Assembly (NCBI GenBank): GCA_902493145.1
Contig: CABUOA010000001.1
Location: 1 to 64,000 of the forward strand
Length of the DNA stretch: 64,000 nt
Direction: 5' to 3'
Source of the DNA: an uncultured Collinsella sp.
GTDB lineage: Bacteria > Actinomycetota > Coriobacteriia > Coriobacteriales > Coriobacteriaceae
The notes beneath the pieces were generated by a model, which saw only the letters and a program-made list of their open reading frames with translations, did not search any database and had not been told where the DNA came from. Of this stretch, positions 41,777-50,538 are shown one piece after another (the first letter of the stretch is position 1; every line of letters starts with the position of its first letter). The position numbers and the translations under genes were made by a program.

Positions 41777-42148
41777 ATGGCAACTAAGTCTATTGAAACT
41801 GAGGCCACCGAGGTTCGCGCCGTCGCTAAGTACGTGCGTGTTTCCCCCAGCAAGGCCCGCCTGGTGGTCGATCTGATCCGCCGCAAGCCTGTCGCTCAGG
41901 CCTTCGACATCCTCCACTTCTGCGACCGCGCCGTCGCCGTGGATGTCGAGAAGGTTCTCCGTTCCGCCGTTGCGAACGCCGAGAACAACAACGGTCTGCG
42001 TGCCGACAACCTGGTTGTCGCCGCTGCCTATGTTGACGAGGGTCCGACGCTTAAGCGCATCCGTCCCCGCGCCAAGGGTTCCGCTTCTCGCATTCTGAAG
42101 CGTACTTCCCACATCACCGTCGTCGTTGCTCCTCGAAAGGAGGCGTAA
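41777..42148 (+). CDS. rplV: 50S ribosomal protein L22
   Basis: 123 aa lining the exit tunnel. VRVSPSKARLVVDLIRRKPV and the loop region ending RPRAKGSASRI are typical. The N-terminus has about 10 more residues than the shortest L22 proteins. Confidence 0.96.
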   Translation: MATKSIETEATEVRAVAKYVRVSPSKARLVVDLIRRKPVAQAFDILHFCDRAVAVDVEKVLRSAVANAENNNGLRADNLVVAAAYVDEGPTLKRIRPRAKGSASRILKRTSHITVVVAPRKEA

Positions 42149-42154
42149 AGCTGT

Positions 42155-42865
42155 ATGGGTCAGAAAGTCTACCCCACCGGCTTCCGTCTTGGCATCACCG
42201 AGAACTGGCGCTCCCGCTGGTTCGCAGAGAAGGATTACGCTAAGACCCTCGGTAACGATCTCGAGATCCGCAAGTACCTCGAGAAGCGTCTTTCCCGCGC
42301 AGCTGTCTCCCGCGTCGAGATCGAGCGCGCTGGCGACAAGGTGAAGGTCATCATCCTCACCGCTCGCCCCGGCGTTGTCATCGGTAAGAAGGGTGCCGAG
42401 ATCGATACCCTTCGCACCGAGCTCGAGAAGGTCGCTGGCGTCTCCAAGGGCCAGCTCTCCGTCGACGTTGTCGAGATCAAGCGCCCCGAGCTCGACGCCA
42501 ACCTCGTTGCTCAGTCTATCGCCGAGCAGCTCGAGGGCCGCGTTGCCTTCCGTCGCGCTATGCGCAAGGCTGTCCAGTCCGCCCGCAAGGCCGGCGCTAA
42601 GGGCATCCGTATCCAGTGCTCCGGTCGTCTCGGCGGTGCCGAGATGGGCCGTCGTGAGTGGTACCGCGAGGGTCGCGTGCCTCTGCACACCCTCCGTGCC
42701 AAGATCGACTACGGCACGGCTGTCGCCAGCACCACCATGGGCGCTTGCGGCGTGAAGGTCTGGATCTACCTGGGCGAGAAGCTCCCGGGCCAGCCTGTTC
42801 CCAACCCTGCACTCGAGGGCTCTTCCCGTCCTCGTCGTCGTAACTCCGAGAGGAGGGGTCAGTAG
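42155..42865 (+). CDS. rpsC: 30S ribosomal protein S3
   Basis: 236 aa with the KH domain (PGVVIGKKGAEIDTL) and C-terminal GRLGGAEMGRREWYREGRVP. AAAGGAGG precedes it. Its stop overlaps the GTG start of rplP by one base. Confidence 0.97.
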   Translation: MGQKVYPTGFRLGITENWRSRWFAEKDYAKTLGNDLEIRKYLEKRLSRAAVSRVEIERAGDKVKVIILTARPGVVIGKKGAEIDTLRTELEKVAGVSKGQLSVDVVEIKRPELDANLVAQSIAEQLEGRVAFRRAMRKAVQSARKAGAKGIRIQCSGRLGGAEMGRREWYREGRVPLHTLRAKIDYGTAVASTTMGACGVKVWIYLGEKLPGQPVPNPALEGSSRPRRRNSERRGQ

Positions 42866-43368
42866 TGCTTGCCCCTAAGCGTATTCTTCACCGCAAGGTG
42901 CAGCGTGGCTCCATGAAGGGCCAGGCCAAGGGTAATACCGAGCTGCATTTCGGCGAGTTTGGTATCCAGGCTCTCGAGGCCCATTGGATCACCAACCGTC
43001 AGATCGAGGCCGCTCGTATTGCCATGACCCGCTACATGAAGCGTGGCGGTCGTGTCTACATCACGATCTTCCCCGATAAGCCCATCACCAAGAAGCCTGC
43101 CGAGACTCGCATGGGTTCTGGTAAGGGTAACCCCGAGGAGTGGGTGGCCGTCGTCAAGCCCGGCCGCATCATGTTCGAGGTCAAGGGCGTGCCCGAGGAG
43201 GTCGCTCGCGAGGCTCTGCGTCTTGCACAGCATAAGCTTCCCATCAAGACCAAGATTGTTGCTGCCAAGAACGCTGAGCAGCGCATCGAGAAGGAGATGG
43301 CTGAGGAGGCCGCTCTCGAGGCCAAGTGGGCTGCTGAGGACGCCGCCGCCGCCAAGGAGGAGAACTAA
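42865..43368 (+). CDS. rplP: 50S ribosomal protein L16
   Basis: Beginning at GTG 42865, 167 aa. LAPKRILHRKVQRGSMKG and GSGKGNPEEWVAVVKPG mark it. The C-terminus has about 28 extra residues rich in Ala, Glu and Lys compared with the usual 137-140 aa. Overlaps rpmC by one base. Confidence 0.96.
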   Translation: MLAPKRILHRKVQRGSMKGQAKGNTELHFGEFGIQALEAHWITNRQIEAARIAMTRYMKRGGRVYITIFPDKPITKKPAETRMGSGKGNPEEWVAVVKPGRIMFEVKGVPEEVAREALRLAQHKLPIKTKIVAAKNAEQRIEKEMAEEAALEAKWAAEDAAAAKEEN

Positions 43369-43583
43369 TGAAGCCCGCAGAGATTCGTGAGCTCTCGGAC
43401 GCTCAGCTCGTTGAGAAGCTGAAGGAAATGCGCGCCGAGCTCTTTAACCTTCGTTTCCAGATGGCCACCAGCCAGCTGGACAACACCGCTCGCGTCAACA
43501 CCGTGAAGAAGGACATCGCTCGCGTCCTCACGGAGCAGCGCGCCCGCGAGATCGCAGCGGAGAAGTCCGCTGTCGCCGAGTAG
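43368..43583 (+). CDS. rpmC: 50S ribosomal protein L29
   Basis: 71 aa helical hairpin; EIRELSDAQLVEKLKEMRAE and ELFNLRFQMATSQLDN are typical. Confidence 0.95.
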   Translation: MKPAEIRELSDAQLVEKLKEMRAELFNLRFQMATSQLDNTARVNTVKKDIARVLTEQRAREIAAEKSAVAE

Positions 43584-43599
43584 GACCTAAGGAGAGAAC

Positions 43600-43860
43600 A
43601 TGACTGATTCGCGTAACTCGCGTAAGGTCCGTACGGGTGTCGTTACCTCCGTCTCCGGTGCCAAGACCATTGTTGTCACCATCACCGAGCGCAAGCGTCA
43701 CCCCAAGTACGGCAAGATGATGACCAGCTTCAAGAAGCTGCACGCTCACGACGAGGAGTGCACGGCTGGCGTGGGCGACACCGTCCGCGTTATGGAGACC
43801 CGTCCTATGTCCAAGATGAAGCGTTGGCGCCTCATCGAGGTCGTCGAGCGCGCTAAATAA
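43600..43860 (+). CDS. rpsQ: 30S ribosomal protein S17
   Basis: 86 aa; RKVRTGVVTSVSGAKTIVV and the end RPMSKMKRWRLIEVVERAK. AAGGAG precedes the ATG. A 118-bp gap follows (43861-43978) with GTATAAAGG near 43927 that may hold a minor internal promoter; nothing else is recognised there. Confidence 0.96.
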   Translation: MTDSRNSRKVRTGVVTSVSGAKTIVVTITERKRHPKYGKMMTSFKKLHAHDEECTAGVGDTVRVMETRPMSKMKRWRLIEVVERAK

Positions 43861-43978
43861 GCAGTCGCTCTTACGACTTGTACGTTTCCGAAGATGTGCG
43901 TATGCCTGGCTTGCATACCACGGGCCGTATAAAGGCTGCGCACCTCTCTTCGGTTCTTAGTTCGGAGGAACATCTACC

Positions 43979-44347
43979 ATGATTCAGATGCAAACCATGC
44001 TGAACGTCGCCGACAATTCCGGCGCTCGCAAGATTCGCTGCATCAAGGTGCTTGGCGGTTCCAAGCGTCGTTATGCAGGCATCGGCGATGTGTTCATCGG
44101 TGCTGTCCAGGAGGCTACCCCTGGCGCCAACGTCAAGAAGAAGGACGTTGTCCGTTGCGTCGTCGTTCGCACCGTTAAGGAGATCCGCCGCAAGGATGGC
44201 TCCTACATTCGCTTTGATGAGAACGCCTGCGTTGTCATCAACAACGATGGTTCGCCCGTCGGCACCCGTATCTTCGGGCCCGTCGCTCGCGAGCTTCGTG
44301 ACAAGAAGTACATGAAGATCGTCTCGCTCGCTCCCGAGACCCTGTAG
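43979..44347 (+). CDS. rplN: 50S ribosomal protein L14
   Basis: 122 aa; MIQMQTMLNVADNSGARKI and the end KIVSLAPETL are diagnostic. GGAGGA precedes the start. Confidence 0.97.
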   Translation: MIQMQTMLNVADNSGARKIRCIKVLGGSKRRYAGIGDVFIGAVQEATPGANVKKKDVVRCVVVRTVKEIRRKDGSYIRFDENACVVINNDGSPVGTRIFGPVARELRDKKYMKIVSLAPETL

Positions 44348-44360
44348 TTAGGGGAGATAT

Positions 44361-44666
44361 ATGTATATCAAGAAGGGCGATAAGGTCCAGGTTCTCTCTG
44401 GTAAGGATCGCGGCAAGCAGGGCGTTGTCCTGCGTGCTCTCCCCGCCGAGAACAAGGTCGTTGTCGAGGGCGTTTCGGTCGTCAAGAAGGCCGTCAAGCC
44501 CAACGCTGCCAACCAGCAGGGCGGCATCGTTTCGCAGGAGGCTCCCATCGACGCCTCCAACGTCAATCTCGTCTGCCCCGAGTGCGGTAAGGTTACCCGC
44601 GTCGGTCACGAGAAGGACGGCAAGAACAAGCTGCGCGTCTGCAAGAAGTGCGGCCACAAGTTCTAA
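44361..44666 (+). CDS. rplX: 50S ribosomal protein L24
   Basis: 101 aa; KOW motif KKGDKVQVLSGKDRGKQG and a C-terminal CPECGKVTR...CKKCGHKF zinc-finger-like part. It is the last gene of the operon here: rplE, rpsN, rpsH and the rest of the spc operon do not follow. Confidence 0.96.
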   Translation: MYIKKGDKVQVLSGKDRGKQGVVLRALPAENKVVVEGVSVVKKAVKPNAANQQGGIVSQEAPIDASNVNLVCPECGKVTRVGHEKDGKNKLRVCKKCGHKF

Positions 44667-44692
44667 GCTGTCCGCAACATCAAGTTGCTAGC

Positions 44693-44725
44693 AAAGGCCC
44701 GGATGCCACGGCACCCGGGCCTTTT
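44693..44725 (+). terminator. intrinsic terminator after rplX
   Basis: AAAGGCCCGG (44693-44702) pairs with CCGGGCCTTT (44715-44724), inner GCC/GGC pairs, then TTT. It truncates the S10/spc series. Confidence 0.9.
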
Positions 44726-44726
44726 T

Positions 44727-45432
44727 CTATCCCCACTCGATGGCTTCGGTTCTGCCGTCCCGTCATTCCGGTTGCATCCAGTTTTCGGTGCCGTCTCGAA
44801 TCGAGTGCCGCCAGGTGATACCCTGTCGCGTTTCGTCGGCTTCGGGGACAAAAGTCGGGACAACTCCAAAAACTATTTTCGAACTCAGGGCTTTGAGTTT
44901 TTGTTTTTGTCCCAAAGGGCGCGGCGGGATGCTTTTGGAGGCTCGATAGCGCCGAAAACGCCCGTTTTGAAACTTAAATGCCTTTTCGCGTGCAAGCCGC
45001 CAGCTGCAATAGGAAGTGAATCAACGCAGGTGGCTTTCAAGCAGTTTGCAAAACTGCAGGTCGCAGGTCTTCATTGCCAGTAGGAGAAATGAGTAGTCTC
45101 AGGTGGCTTGCCCATGAGTTGACGAACGGGATTTGAGATTACGCTGACGTCCGGAAACGCTTCGAGCACGGCGTTACGTTTTTGGGGTTTGGGCGTAGCC
45201 CCTGCACCCGCGAGCGCGGGCCTTAAGCCCGCCGAGAGGGTGACGCGTCGAAAACGAAGGGGAAAGAGAGAAGGGGCCGTCCCTATCATTCAGGTTGCGA
45301 CCGAAGAAGACAAGGAGACCCCCTGAGCCTGAATGATGCCCCACAGACCGCGTCCGACCGAGCTCAAGCCGAGCTTTTCCTGACGTCCGCCTTCGCGAAG
45401 ATGATGGCTGGATTGGCTATGGATTGGCAACA
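44727..45432. other. non-coding scar region with inverted repeats
   Basis: About 700 bp with no believable gene; an open frame at 44685-45083 has no homology and begins inside the terminator. Contains an inverted repeat 44857-44874 / 44896-44913 (15 of 18 positions, starting GGGACAA), a hairpin GCAGTTT/AAACTGC near 45039, and ATCATTCAGG / CCTGAATGAT arms near 45287 and 45328. AGGGGCCGTCCCT near 45272 is complementary in 12 bases to a segment inside the IS3 remnant (about 45455), possibly a trace of the element. Confidence 0.5.
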
Positions 45433-45911
45433 CTTATTTGGACGATTCCGGGAGGGACGGCCCCGCCTCCCTGAACTCGACCGGCGACATGTAGCCCAGC
45501 GTCGAGTGGATCCTGAAGTTGTTGTACCAGTGCACGTAATCCAAGAGCTTGGCTCGGAGCTCGCGCGTCCCTCCTCGGTCCTTCGGAGTGGCCGACGATC
45601 TCCCCGTTGCAGAGGTCGACGAGCAGGCAGACGTAGTTCCACGACGCCCCGACGCGCACGCAGGCCAAGTCGCTGCATATATGGGTGCACGGCGCCCTGC
45701 CGCCGAAGCCGCGCGCGACGACGTTCGACACGTCGGCCTCGTTGACCGCCCCGGGGTGCACCTTGAACCTCTTCCTGCCGTATGCGCCGGCCAGGCCGTT
45801 CTCCCTCATGATGCGGCAGACGCGGCGCCGGCTGACGGTAACGCCCGACCTCCCGGGCGACGCCTTGATCTTGCGCGATCCGTTCCGGCCCTTGCTGGCG
45901 GCGTGCGCCGC
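45433..45911 (-). pseudogene. IS3 family transposase (orfB) remnant
   Basis: Two pieces of an IS3-type DDE transposase on the minus strand. The N-terminal piece (about 45911 to 45576) reads GSRKIKA, VSRRRVCRIMRENGLAGAYG and HICSDLACVRVG, including the first catalytic Asp. The C-terminal piece (45562-45433, other frame) reads LDYVHWYNNFRIHSTLGYM and ends at a TAA. Some 90 codons with the second Asp and the Glu are missing between them, and orfA is absent. Inactive. Its right end runs directly into the broken mtnN gene. Confidence 0.85.
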
Positions 45912-45930
45912 CGCGGCCGCCGTCGCCCCC

Positions 45931-46209
45931 GACATTAAGGTCCTCAAGGGCCGCGTCGTCTCCGGCGACCAGTTCGTCTCGCCCGCGGAACAGAAGGAGC
46001 GAATCCTCGCGGCCTTCGGCGACCTGTGCTGCGAGATGGAGGGCTGCACCATCGCGCAGGCCTCCTATCTCAACGGCGTGCCCCTCGTCGTCGTGCGCGC
46101 CATCAGCGACAAGCCCTGCGCCGAGGGCCGGGTCGTCGACTACAACACCTTCGAGAAGAAGGCCGCCTGCGACTGCGCCCGCATCGCCGCGCGCATGGTT
46201 AAGCTTTAG
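45931..46209 (+). pseudogene. mtnN: 5'-methylthioadenosine/S-adenosylhomocysteine nucleosidase, C-terminal fragment
   Basis: About 92 residues of the C-terminal half of MTA/SAH nucleosidase: GRVVSGDQFVSPAEQKE, LCCEMEGCTIAQASYLNGVP (purine-binding Glu and Met) and VVVRAISDK with the catalytic Asp. The N-terminal half is gone; the break coincides with the IS3 remnant within 20 bp. No start codon with a ribosome site is present, so it is probably not expressed. Confidence 0.85.
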
Positions 46210-46228
46210 GCCCGGCGCGCCGGGGCCC
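46208..46228 (+). terminator. GC hairpin at the end of the mtnN remnant
   Basis: GGCCCGGCGC pairs with GCGCCGGGGCC (one mismatch), followed by CTTTCC; probably the old mtnN terminator. Confidence 0.5.
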
Positions 46229-46402
46229 TTTCCAAAGCGAAGTGTCGAGCCGAAGTGTTGAGCGTCGGCCCTGAATGTTCAATGGCCGTTGTTTTCTGCC
46301 CCTCAAGTGGTGGACTTTTCCTCGGAGCTGTTGATTCCCCCACGCGCCCCCTTCCGTTCTCTGTTCTCCCCTTATACTCCTTGTACGAGGAGGTAAGAAG
46401 TC

Positions 46403-49144
46403 ATGGACAAGACCACACAGGACAGCTTGGCAAAGAAACCCGTCGACATGAGGGACAGGATTCTCGAGCATCTCGAGGCCCTCACCTCTGCCGTCTCGCT
46501 CGACGACCTTGCCCGTCTGTCCACCTCCGACATCGCCGAGACGCTCATCATCTCCAGGAGCCTGGCGAGCCAGTACCTCAACGACCTTGTTCGCGCCGGT
46601 CTTGTGGTTAAGGTGGCGGGCAGGCCTGTCCGTTATTTTCATCGCCGCGCGTTCCAGAAGCGTTTTCAGGTAAAGCTCTCTGCAAGCGAGTATGCCTCGC
46701 TCGCCGACCTCATCCAGGCGACGGGAATCGCCGATCACCGCGACTTCGCGCGTGCCGTGGGCTTCGACATGAGCCTCAGCTCCGTTGTCGAGCAGTGCAA
46801 GGCTGCGGTTCAGTACCCTCCGTTTGGCCTGCCCATCCTCTTGAGCGGCGGCGTGGGTGTCGGTAAGTCTTTCCTTTCTCGCCTTGTGTACGAGTACGGC
46901 AAGAACCAGGGCTTGTTGTCCCGCGACTCCTCCTATGTGCGCATCGACTGCGCCGGGGTCCCGGACGCCGCCTCGTTCAACGGGCTTCTTGACGAGTCGA
47001 TCGCGAAAGCGCGCGGGGGTGTGGTCTTTGTCAACGGCATCGAGGCACTCTCTCCCTCTGCGATGGAGCACTGCCTTGCGACGGCCCTCGGGCTCGATGC
47101 CTCCCAGGATGCGCCGCGCGCTCGCCTCGTTCTTTCGACGACGCTTTCCGCCGATGACCTGAAGGTTTCCTCGGCCTACAGCAAAATGCCCATCTGTGCC
47201 CGCGTCCCCTCACTCAAGGAGCGGACCCCCGAGGAGCGCGAGGATCTCATCTTGAGCTTCCTGCGCAGCGAGGGGTGCCGAATCGGTTCTGATGTGAAGA
47301 TCAGCCGCGGCGCATACCGTTGCCTCGTGAACGCGGACTTTTCCGATAACATCGCCGGCTTGCGCGCCTGCGTGACGAACTGCTGTGCCAAAGCGTTCCT
47401 CAATCGCGAGGGCGACTACGTCGTCGTTCGCCCGTATCTTCTTCCCAGCGGGCTCCTCTCCTCCGCGCAGATCGATCAACAGCCCGACGATGGCGTTCTG
47501 ATCGACGCGTCTCTGGATGCCGCCGAGAGCACAGGGCCGGTCGAGCAGGCGCTCGATGCCCTGTGCTCCCTCGATGAGCGATTCTGCGCCGGGGAGCTCT
47601 CTGTCTCCGAGCTTGTCTCGCAAGCTGTCTCCGCTGTGCGCGGCGTTGAGGATCACTTGATCTTCGACCACGGCGTCGCCTCCTCGAGGTCGCGCGCCTT
47701 CGAGCGCGTCGTGGGCGCGGTCCTTGCCGACGCAGGCTCTTCTTATGGCATCGAGCTTTCGAGGAAGGTCGCTTTTCTACTGGCCCAGGAGATTTGCCTG
47801 CAGCTGTGGCCGGGTATCGGCCTGGCTAAGCGAAAGTCTGCCTGTGCGGAGCAAATCTCCCATCTCCTCGGTGCCGTGACCTCCGAATTGCCGTTTGCCT
47901 CGAGTGTCTCCGATCAGGTCGCCGCAGACGTGGAAGGGGCGCTGGGAATCTCGCTCGATCACTTCACGAAGACGCTTCTGACGCTGTGCGTCGCATCGGA
48001 GTCTCGCGATGCGAAGGCCCTTCGGACGCTCTGCGTCATCTTGTCCCACGGCTACTCAACGGCGACGAGCATCGCCGACGCGGCGAACCGTATGCTCGGC
48101 ATGCATGTGTACGAGGCTGTCGACATGCCCTACGACCAGCAGCTGAAGGACATCGTCGGTCCGCTCCAGCGCCTCGTCGACCGCCATTCCTACTGCACCG
48201 GGGTCGTGTTCCTCGTCGACATGGGCTCCTTGGAGGAGGCCTATAAGGCCCTCGAGAACGTTACCGACTCCACTATCGGCGTGGTGAACAACGTCTCTAC
48301 CGGTCTTGCGCTCGAGATCGGGGTCGGGCTGCTCGGCGGCAAGTCCATCGCCGAGGTTCTTGGCGATGCGACCGCCGCGTGCGTGACGCACTGCAAGGTG
48401 ATCGAGCGCGTCAACCGTGAGGACGCCATCGTCTTCTGCTCCGAGTCCGGGGTCGACGCCGCGGAGAGGATACGCCAGCTCGTCTCGCAGAGCCTCCCGC
48501 GCACCATAGGCGCGCGCCTGCTCACGAGGCCCTTCAAGCAGCTCGTCGCGAACGGGTCGAACGACGCCGTTTTCTCCGAGCACCGCGTCTGCGCCGTCAT
48601 CGGCACGGGAGACCCCGGGGTCGCCTCCGTCCCCTTCGTCGCCCTCGAGGACATCATGTCGACGACGTCCGCCTCTAAGGTTGATGCCGTGTTCGGCAGG
48701 TGGCTTGACGCTTCCGAGCTCTCTTCTTTCCACGAGAAGCTGCTCTCGAACATGACGCTGCAGAACGTCATCCGCTCCATCACCATCCTCGACCCGGAGC
48801 GGCTATTCCATGAGATCGAGAGCGCCGTGCACGAGCTTCAGCGCAGGACAGGCGAGAAGATCGGCAGCAACGCCATCATTGGGCTCTACGTTCACCTCTG
48901 CTGTCTCGTCGAGCGCCTTGTTACCAGAAACCCCATTGAGACCTACGTTGGCCAGGACCGCTTCGAGGAGGAACGCGCCGATTTCATCGAGTCCTTCAGG
49001 CAGAGCTTCTCGAGCATCTCGACGCGCTATCGCGTAGAGGTTCCCGTAAGCGAGATCGCATATGTCTTCGACTACATAAGCGTGAGCGCCGCCCCGGCGC
49101 GAGAAGAGCGCCTCGGCTCCTCGGACCTCCTGCTCGACGAGTGA
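46403..49144 (+). CDS. LevR/ManR-like PTS-controlled transcriptional regulator with degenerate AAA+ domain
   Basis: 913 aa regulator for the adjacent PTS operon. Winged-helix region at about 18-80 (TLIISRSLASQYLNDLVRAG); AAA+ domain about 125-345 with Walker A SGGVGVGKS (148-156); the Walker B is VVFVNGIE, with Asn in place of Asp; the GAFTGA sigma-54 loop of LevR proteins is absent. A PRD-like part at 375-480, an EIIA-mannose domain with phospho-His549 in LSHGYS, and a C-terminal PRD with His831 in YVHLCCLVERL follow. It probably senses the PTS phosphorylation state. ATG 46403 follows AGGAGG. Sigma-54 dependence is doubtful. Confidence 0.85.
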   Translation: MDKTTQDSLAKKPVDMRDRILEHLEALTSAVSLDDLARLSTSDIAETLIISRSLASQYLNDLVRAGLVVKVAGRPVRYFHRRAFQKRFQVKLSASEYASLADLIQATGIADHRDFARAVGFDMSLSSVVEQCKAAVQYPPFGLPILLSGGVGVGKSFLSRLVYEYGKNQGLLSRDSSYVRIDCAGVPDAASFNGLLDESIAKARGGVVFVNGIEALSPSAMEHCLATALGLDASQDAPRARLVLSTTLSADDLKVSSAYSKMPICARVPSLKERTPEEREDLILSFLRSEGCRIGSDVKISRGAYRCLVNADFSDNIAGLRACVTNCCAKAFLNREGDYVVVRPYLLPSGLLSSAQIDQQPDDGVLIDASLDAAESTGPVEQALDALCSLDERFCAGELSVSELVSQAVSAVRGVEDHLIFDHGVASSRSRAFERVVGAVLADAGSSYGIELSRKVAFLLAQEICLQLWPGIGLAKRKSACAEQISHLLGAVTSELPFASSVSDQVAADVEGALGISLDHFTKTLLTLCVASESRDAKALRTLCVILSHGYSTATSIADAANRMLGMHVYEAVDMPYDQQLKDIVGPLQRLVDRHSYCTGVVFLVDMGSLEEAYKALENVTDSTIGVVNNVSTGLALEIGVGLLGGKSIAEVLGDATAACVTHCKVIERVNREDAIVFCSESGVDAAERIRQLVSQSLPRTIGARLLTRPFKQLVANGSNDAVFSEHRVCAVIGTGDPGVASVPFVALEDIMSTTSASKVDAVFGRWLDASELSSFHEKLLSNMTLQNVIRSITILDPERLFHEIESAVHELQRRTGEKIGSNAIIGLYVHLCCLVERLVTRNPIETYVGQDRFEEERADFIESFRQSFSSISTRYRVEVPVSEIAYVFDYISVSAAPAREERLGSSDLLLDE

Positions 49145-49267
49145 CCTTCCCCGCGCCGCCGCAAGCTGACCGCGCGTCCTCAATAATCCGATAACCCCTT
49201 GCCCGGCGCGAATCCGGATAGCGCCGAGGCAGTACCGAACGCAAAACTTCATTTGATAGGAGCAAAC

Positions 49268-49741
49268 ATGAGTGTTGTTATGGCACGAATCGACAATCGC
49301 CTGCTTCACGGCATCATCGTGACGCAGTGGGCCCCGGTGTCGGGCGCGACCCGAGTCATGGTCATCGACGACAAGGTCGCCGGCGACGAGGTCCTGAAGT
49401 CCACCATGAGGATGGCGCGCCCCGCGGGCATGGCCGTTTCGATCATCTCCGAGGAGACCGCGCTCAAGAACTTCGCCGCGGGCAAGTACGACCGCGAGAA
49501 GGTCTTCGTCATCGCCAAGGAGCCCGAGACGATGCTTCGCCTGGTCGAGTCGGGCGTCGAGCTCCCGTCGCTGGTCGTCGGCGGCTCGCTCGTCAAGGAG
49601 GACGGCATCCAGCTCACCCAGCGCGCCTACGCCTCCGCCGAGAACGTCCAGAGCTACAAGGCGCTCATCGCCCGTGGCGTCAAGGTGACGGCCCAGTTCG
49701 TGCCCGCCGACAAGCCCGTCTCCGTCGCAGACCTCATCTAA
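49268..49741 (+). CDS. PTS mannose/fructose/sorbose family EIIB
   Basis: Cytoplasmic phosphotransfer subunit, 157 aa. The phospho-His14 lies in RIDNRLLHGIIVTQW, the family hallmark. ATG 49268 after ATAGGAG; the frame from 49199 is upstream extension. First gene of the PTS operon. Its promoter region (49145-49267) shows no clear -24/-12 element. Confidence 0.92.
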   Translation: MSVVMARIDNRLLHGIIVTQWAPVSGATRVMVIDDKVAGDEVLKSTMRMARPAGMAVSIISEETALKNFAAGKYDREKVFVIAKEPETMLRLVESGVELPSLVVGGSLVKEDGIQLTQRAYASAENVQSYKALIARGVKVTAQFVPADKPVSVADLI

Positions 49742-49750
49742 GGGGGAAAT

Positions 49751-50536
49751 ATGGTCAACTTCACTATCCTGCAGGTCGTCCTTTTGACCCTGCTGGCCTT
49801 CATCAAGCACGTGGACTACTACGGCATCCCGATGATCTTCGTCAATTACGCCGTTTTCTGGGGCCTCATCACCGGAGTCGTCATGGGCGACTGGAAGACC
49901 GGCCTTGTCATCGGCGGCACCATTCAGCTCATGCAGCTCGGCGTCGCGGGCTTCGGCGGCTCCTCCATTCCCGACTACGGCACGATGGCCATCATCGCCA
50001 CCGCCTACGGCGTGACCCTGGGCTCCGACACGGGCCTCGCCATCGGCCTGCCGGTCGGCATGCTCGGCATCCAGCTCGACGTCGTCGCCAAGATCCTCAA
50101 CGGCTTTGTCGTCGAGAAGTCCCAGAAGTTCTGCAACGAAGGTAAGTTCAATCAGATGAACGCCATCCTGTGGGTCTGCCCCGCGCTCTTCGGCCTGTGC
50201 GCCGCCCTGCCCGTCTTTGTCTCCGTGACGCTCGGCCAGCCCGCCGTCAACTGGCTCCTCGAGGTCATGCCCCAGTGGTTCCTCTCCGGCCTCACCCTCG
50301 CCGGCAAGATGCTCCCGGCCGTCGGTATCGCCATGCTGCTCCGCTACATGCCAACCGCCAAGTACTTCCAGTACCTGCTCGCCGGCTTCTTCCTCTCGGC
50401 CTTCCTGAACGTGCCCATCATCGGCGCCGCCATCGTCGGCGTTGCCCTCGCGATTGCGTTCTACCAGCGTGCCGAGAGGGACACCGAGCTCGCCGCCCAC
50501 GCTTCCGCAGACGCCTTCATCGGAGAGGATGAGTAA
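49751..50536 (+). CDS. PTS mannose family EIIC
   Basis: 261-aa membrane subunit with seven or eight hydrophobic segments; GGTIQLMQLGVAGFGGSSIP and LPVGMLGIQLDV are typical of the sorbose/mannose EIIC. Forms the translocation channel with EIID. GGGGGAA precedes the ATG. Confidence 0.92.
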   Translation: MVNFTILQVVLLTLLAFIKHVDYYGIPMIFVNYAVFWGLITGVVMGDWKTGLVIGGTIQLMQLGVAGFGGSSIPDYGTMAIIATAYGVTLGSDTGLAIGLPVGMLGIQLDVVAKILNGFVVEKSQKFCNEGKFNQMNAILWVCPALFGLCAALPVFVSVTLGQPAVNWLLEVMPQWFLSGLTLAGKMLPAVGIAMLLRYMPTAKYFQYLLAGFFLSAFLNVPIIGAAIVGVALAIAFYQRAERDTELAAHASADAFIGEDE

Positions 50537-50538
50537 CC

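Noticed and set aside
44685..45083. 132-codon open frame after rplX
   Set aside because: Begins within the rplX terminator, has no ribosome site or similarity, and passes through an inverted repeat.
45272..45467. AGGGGCCGTCCCT and its complement as terminal inverted repeats of the IS3 element
   Set aside because: The right-hand copy lies inside the transposase coding sequence, so it cannot be a terminus; 12 matching bases may be chance or a small rearrangement.
49145..49267. Sigma-54 (-24/-12) promoter before the PTS operon
   Set aside because: Expected from the LevR-like regulator, but no TGGCAC-N5-TTGC match is present.
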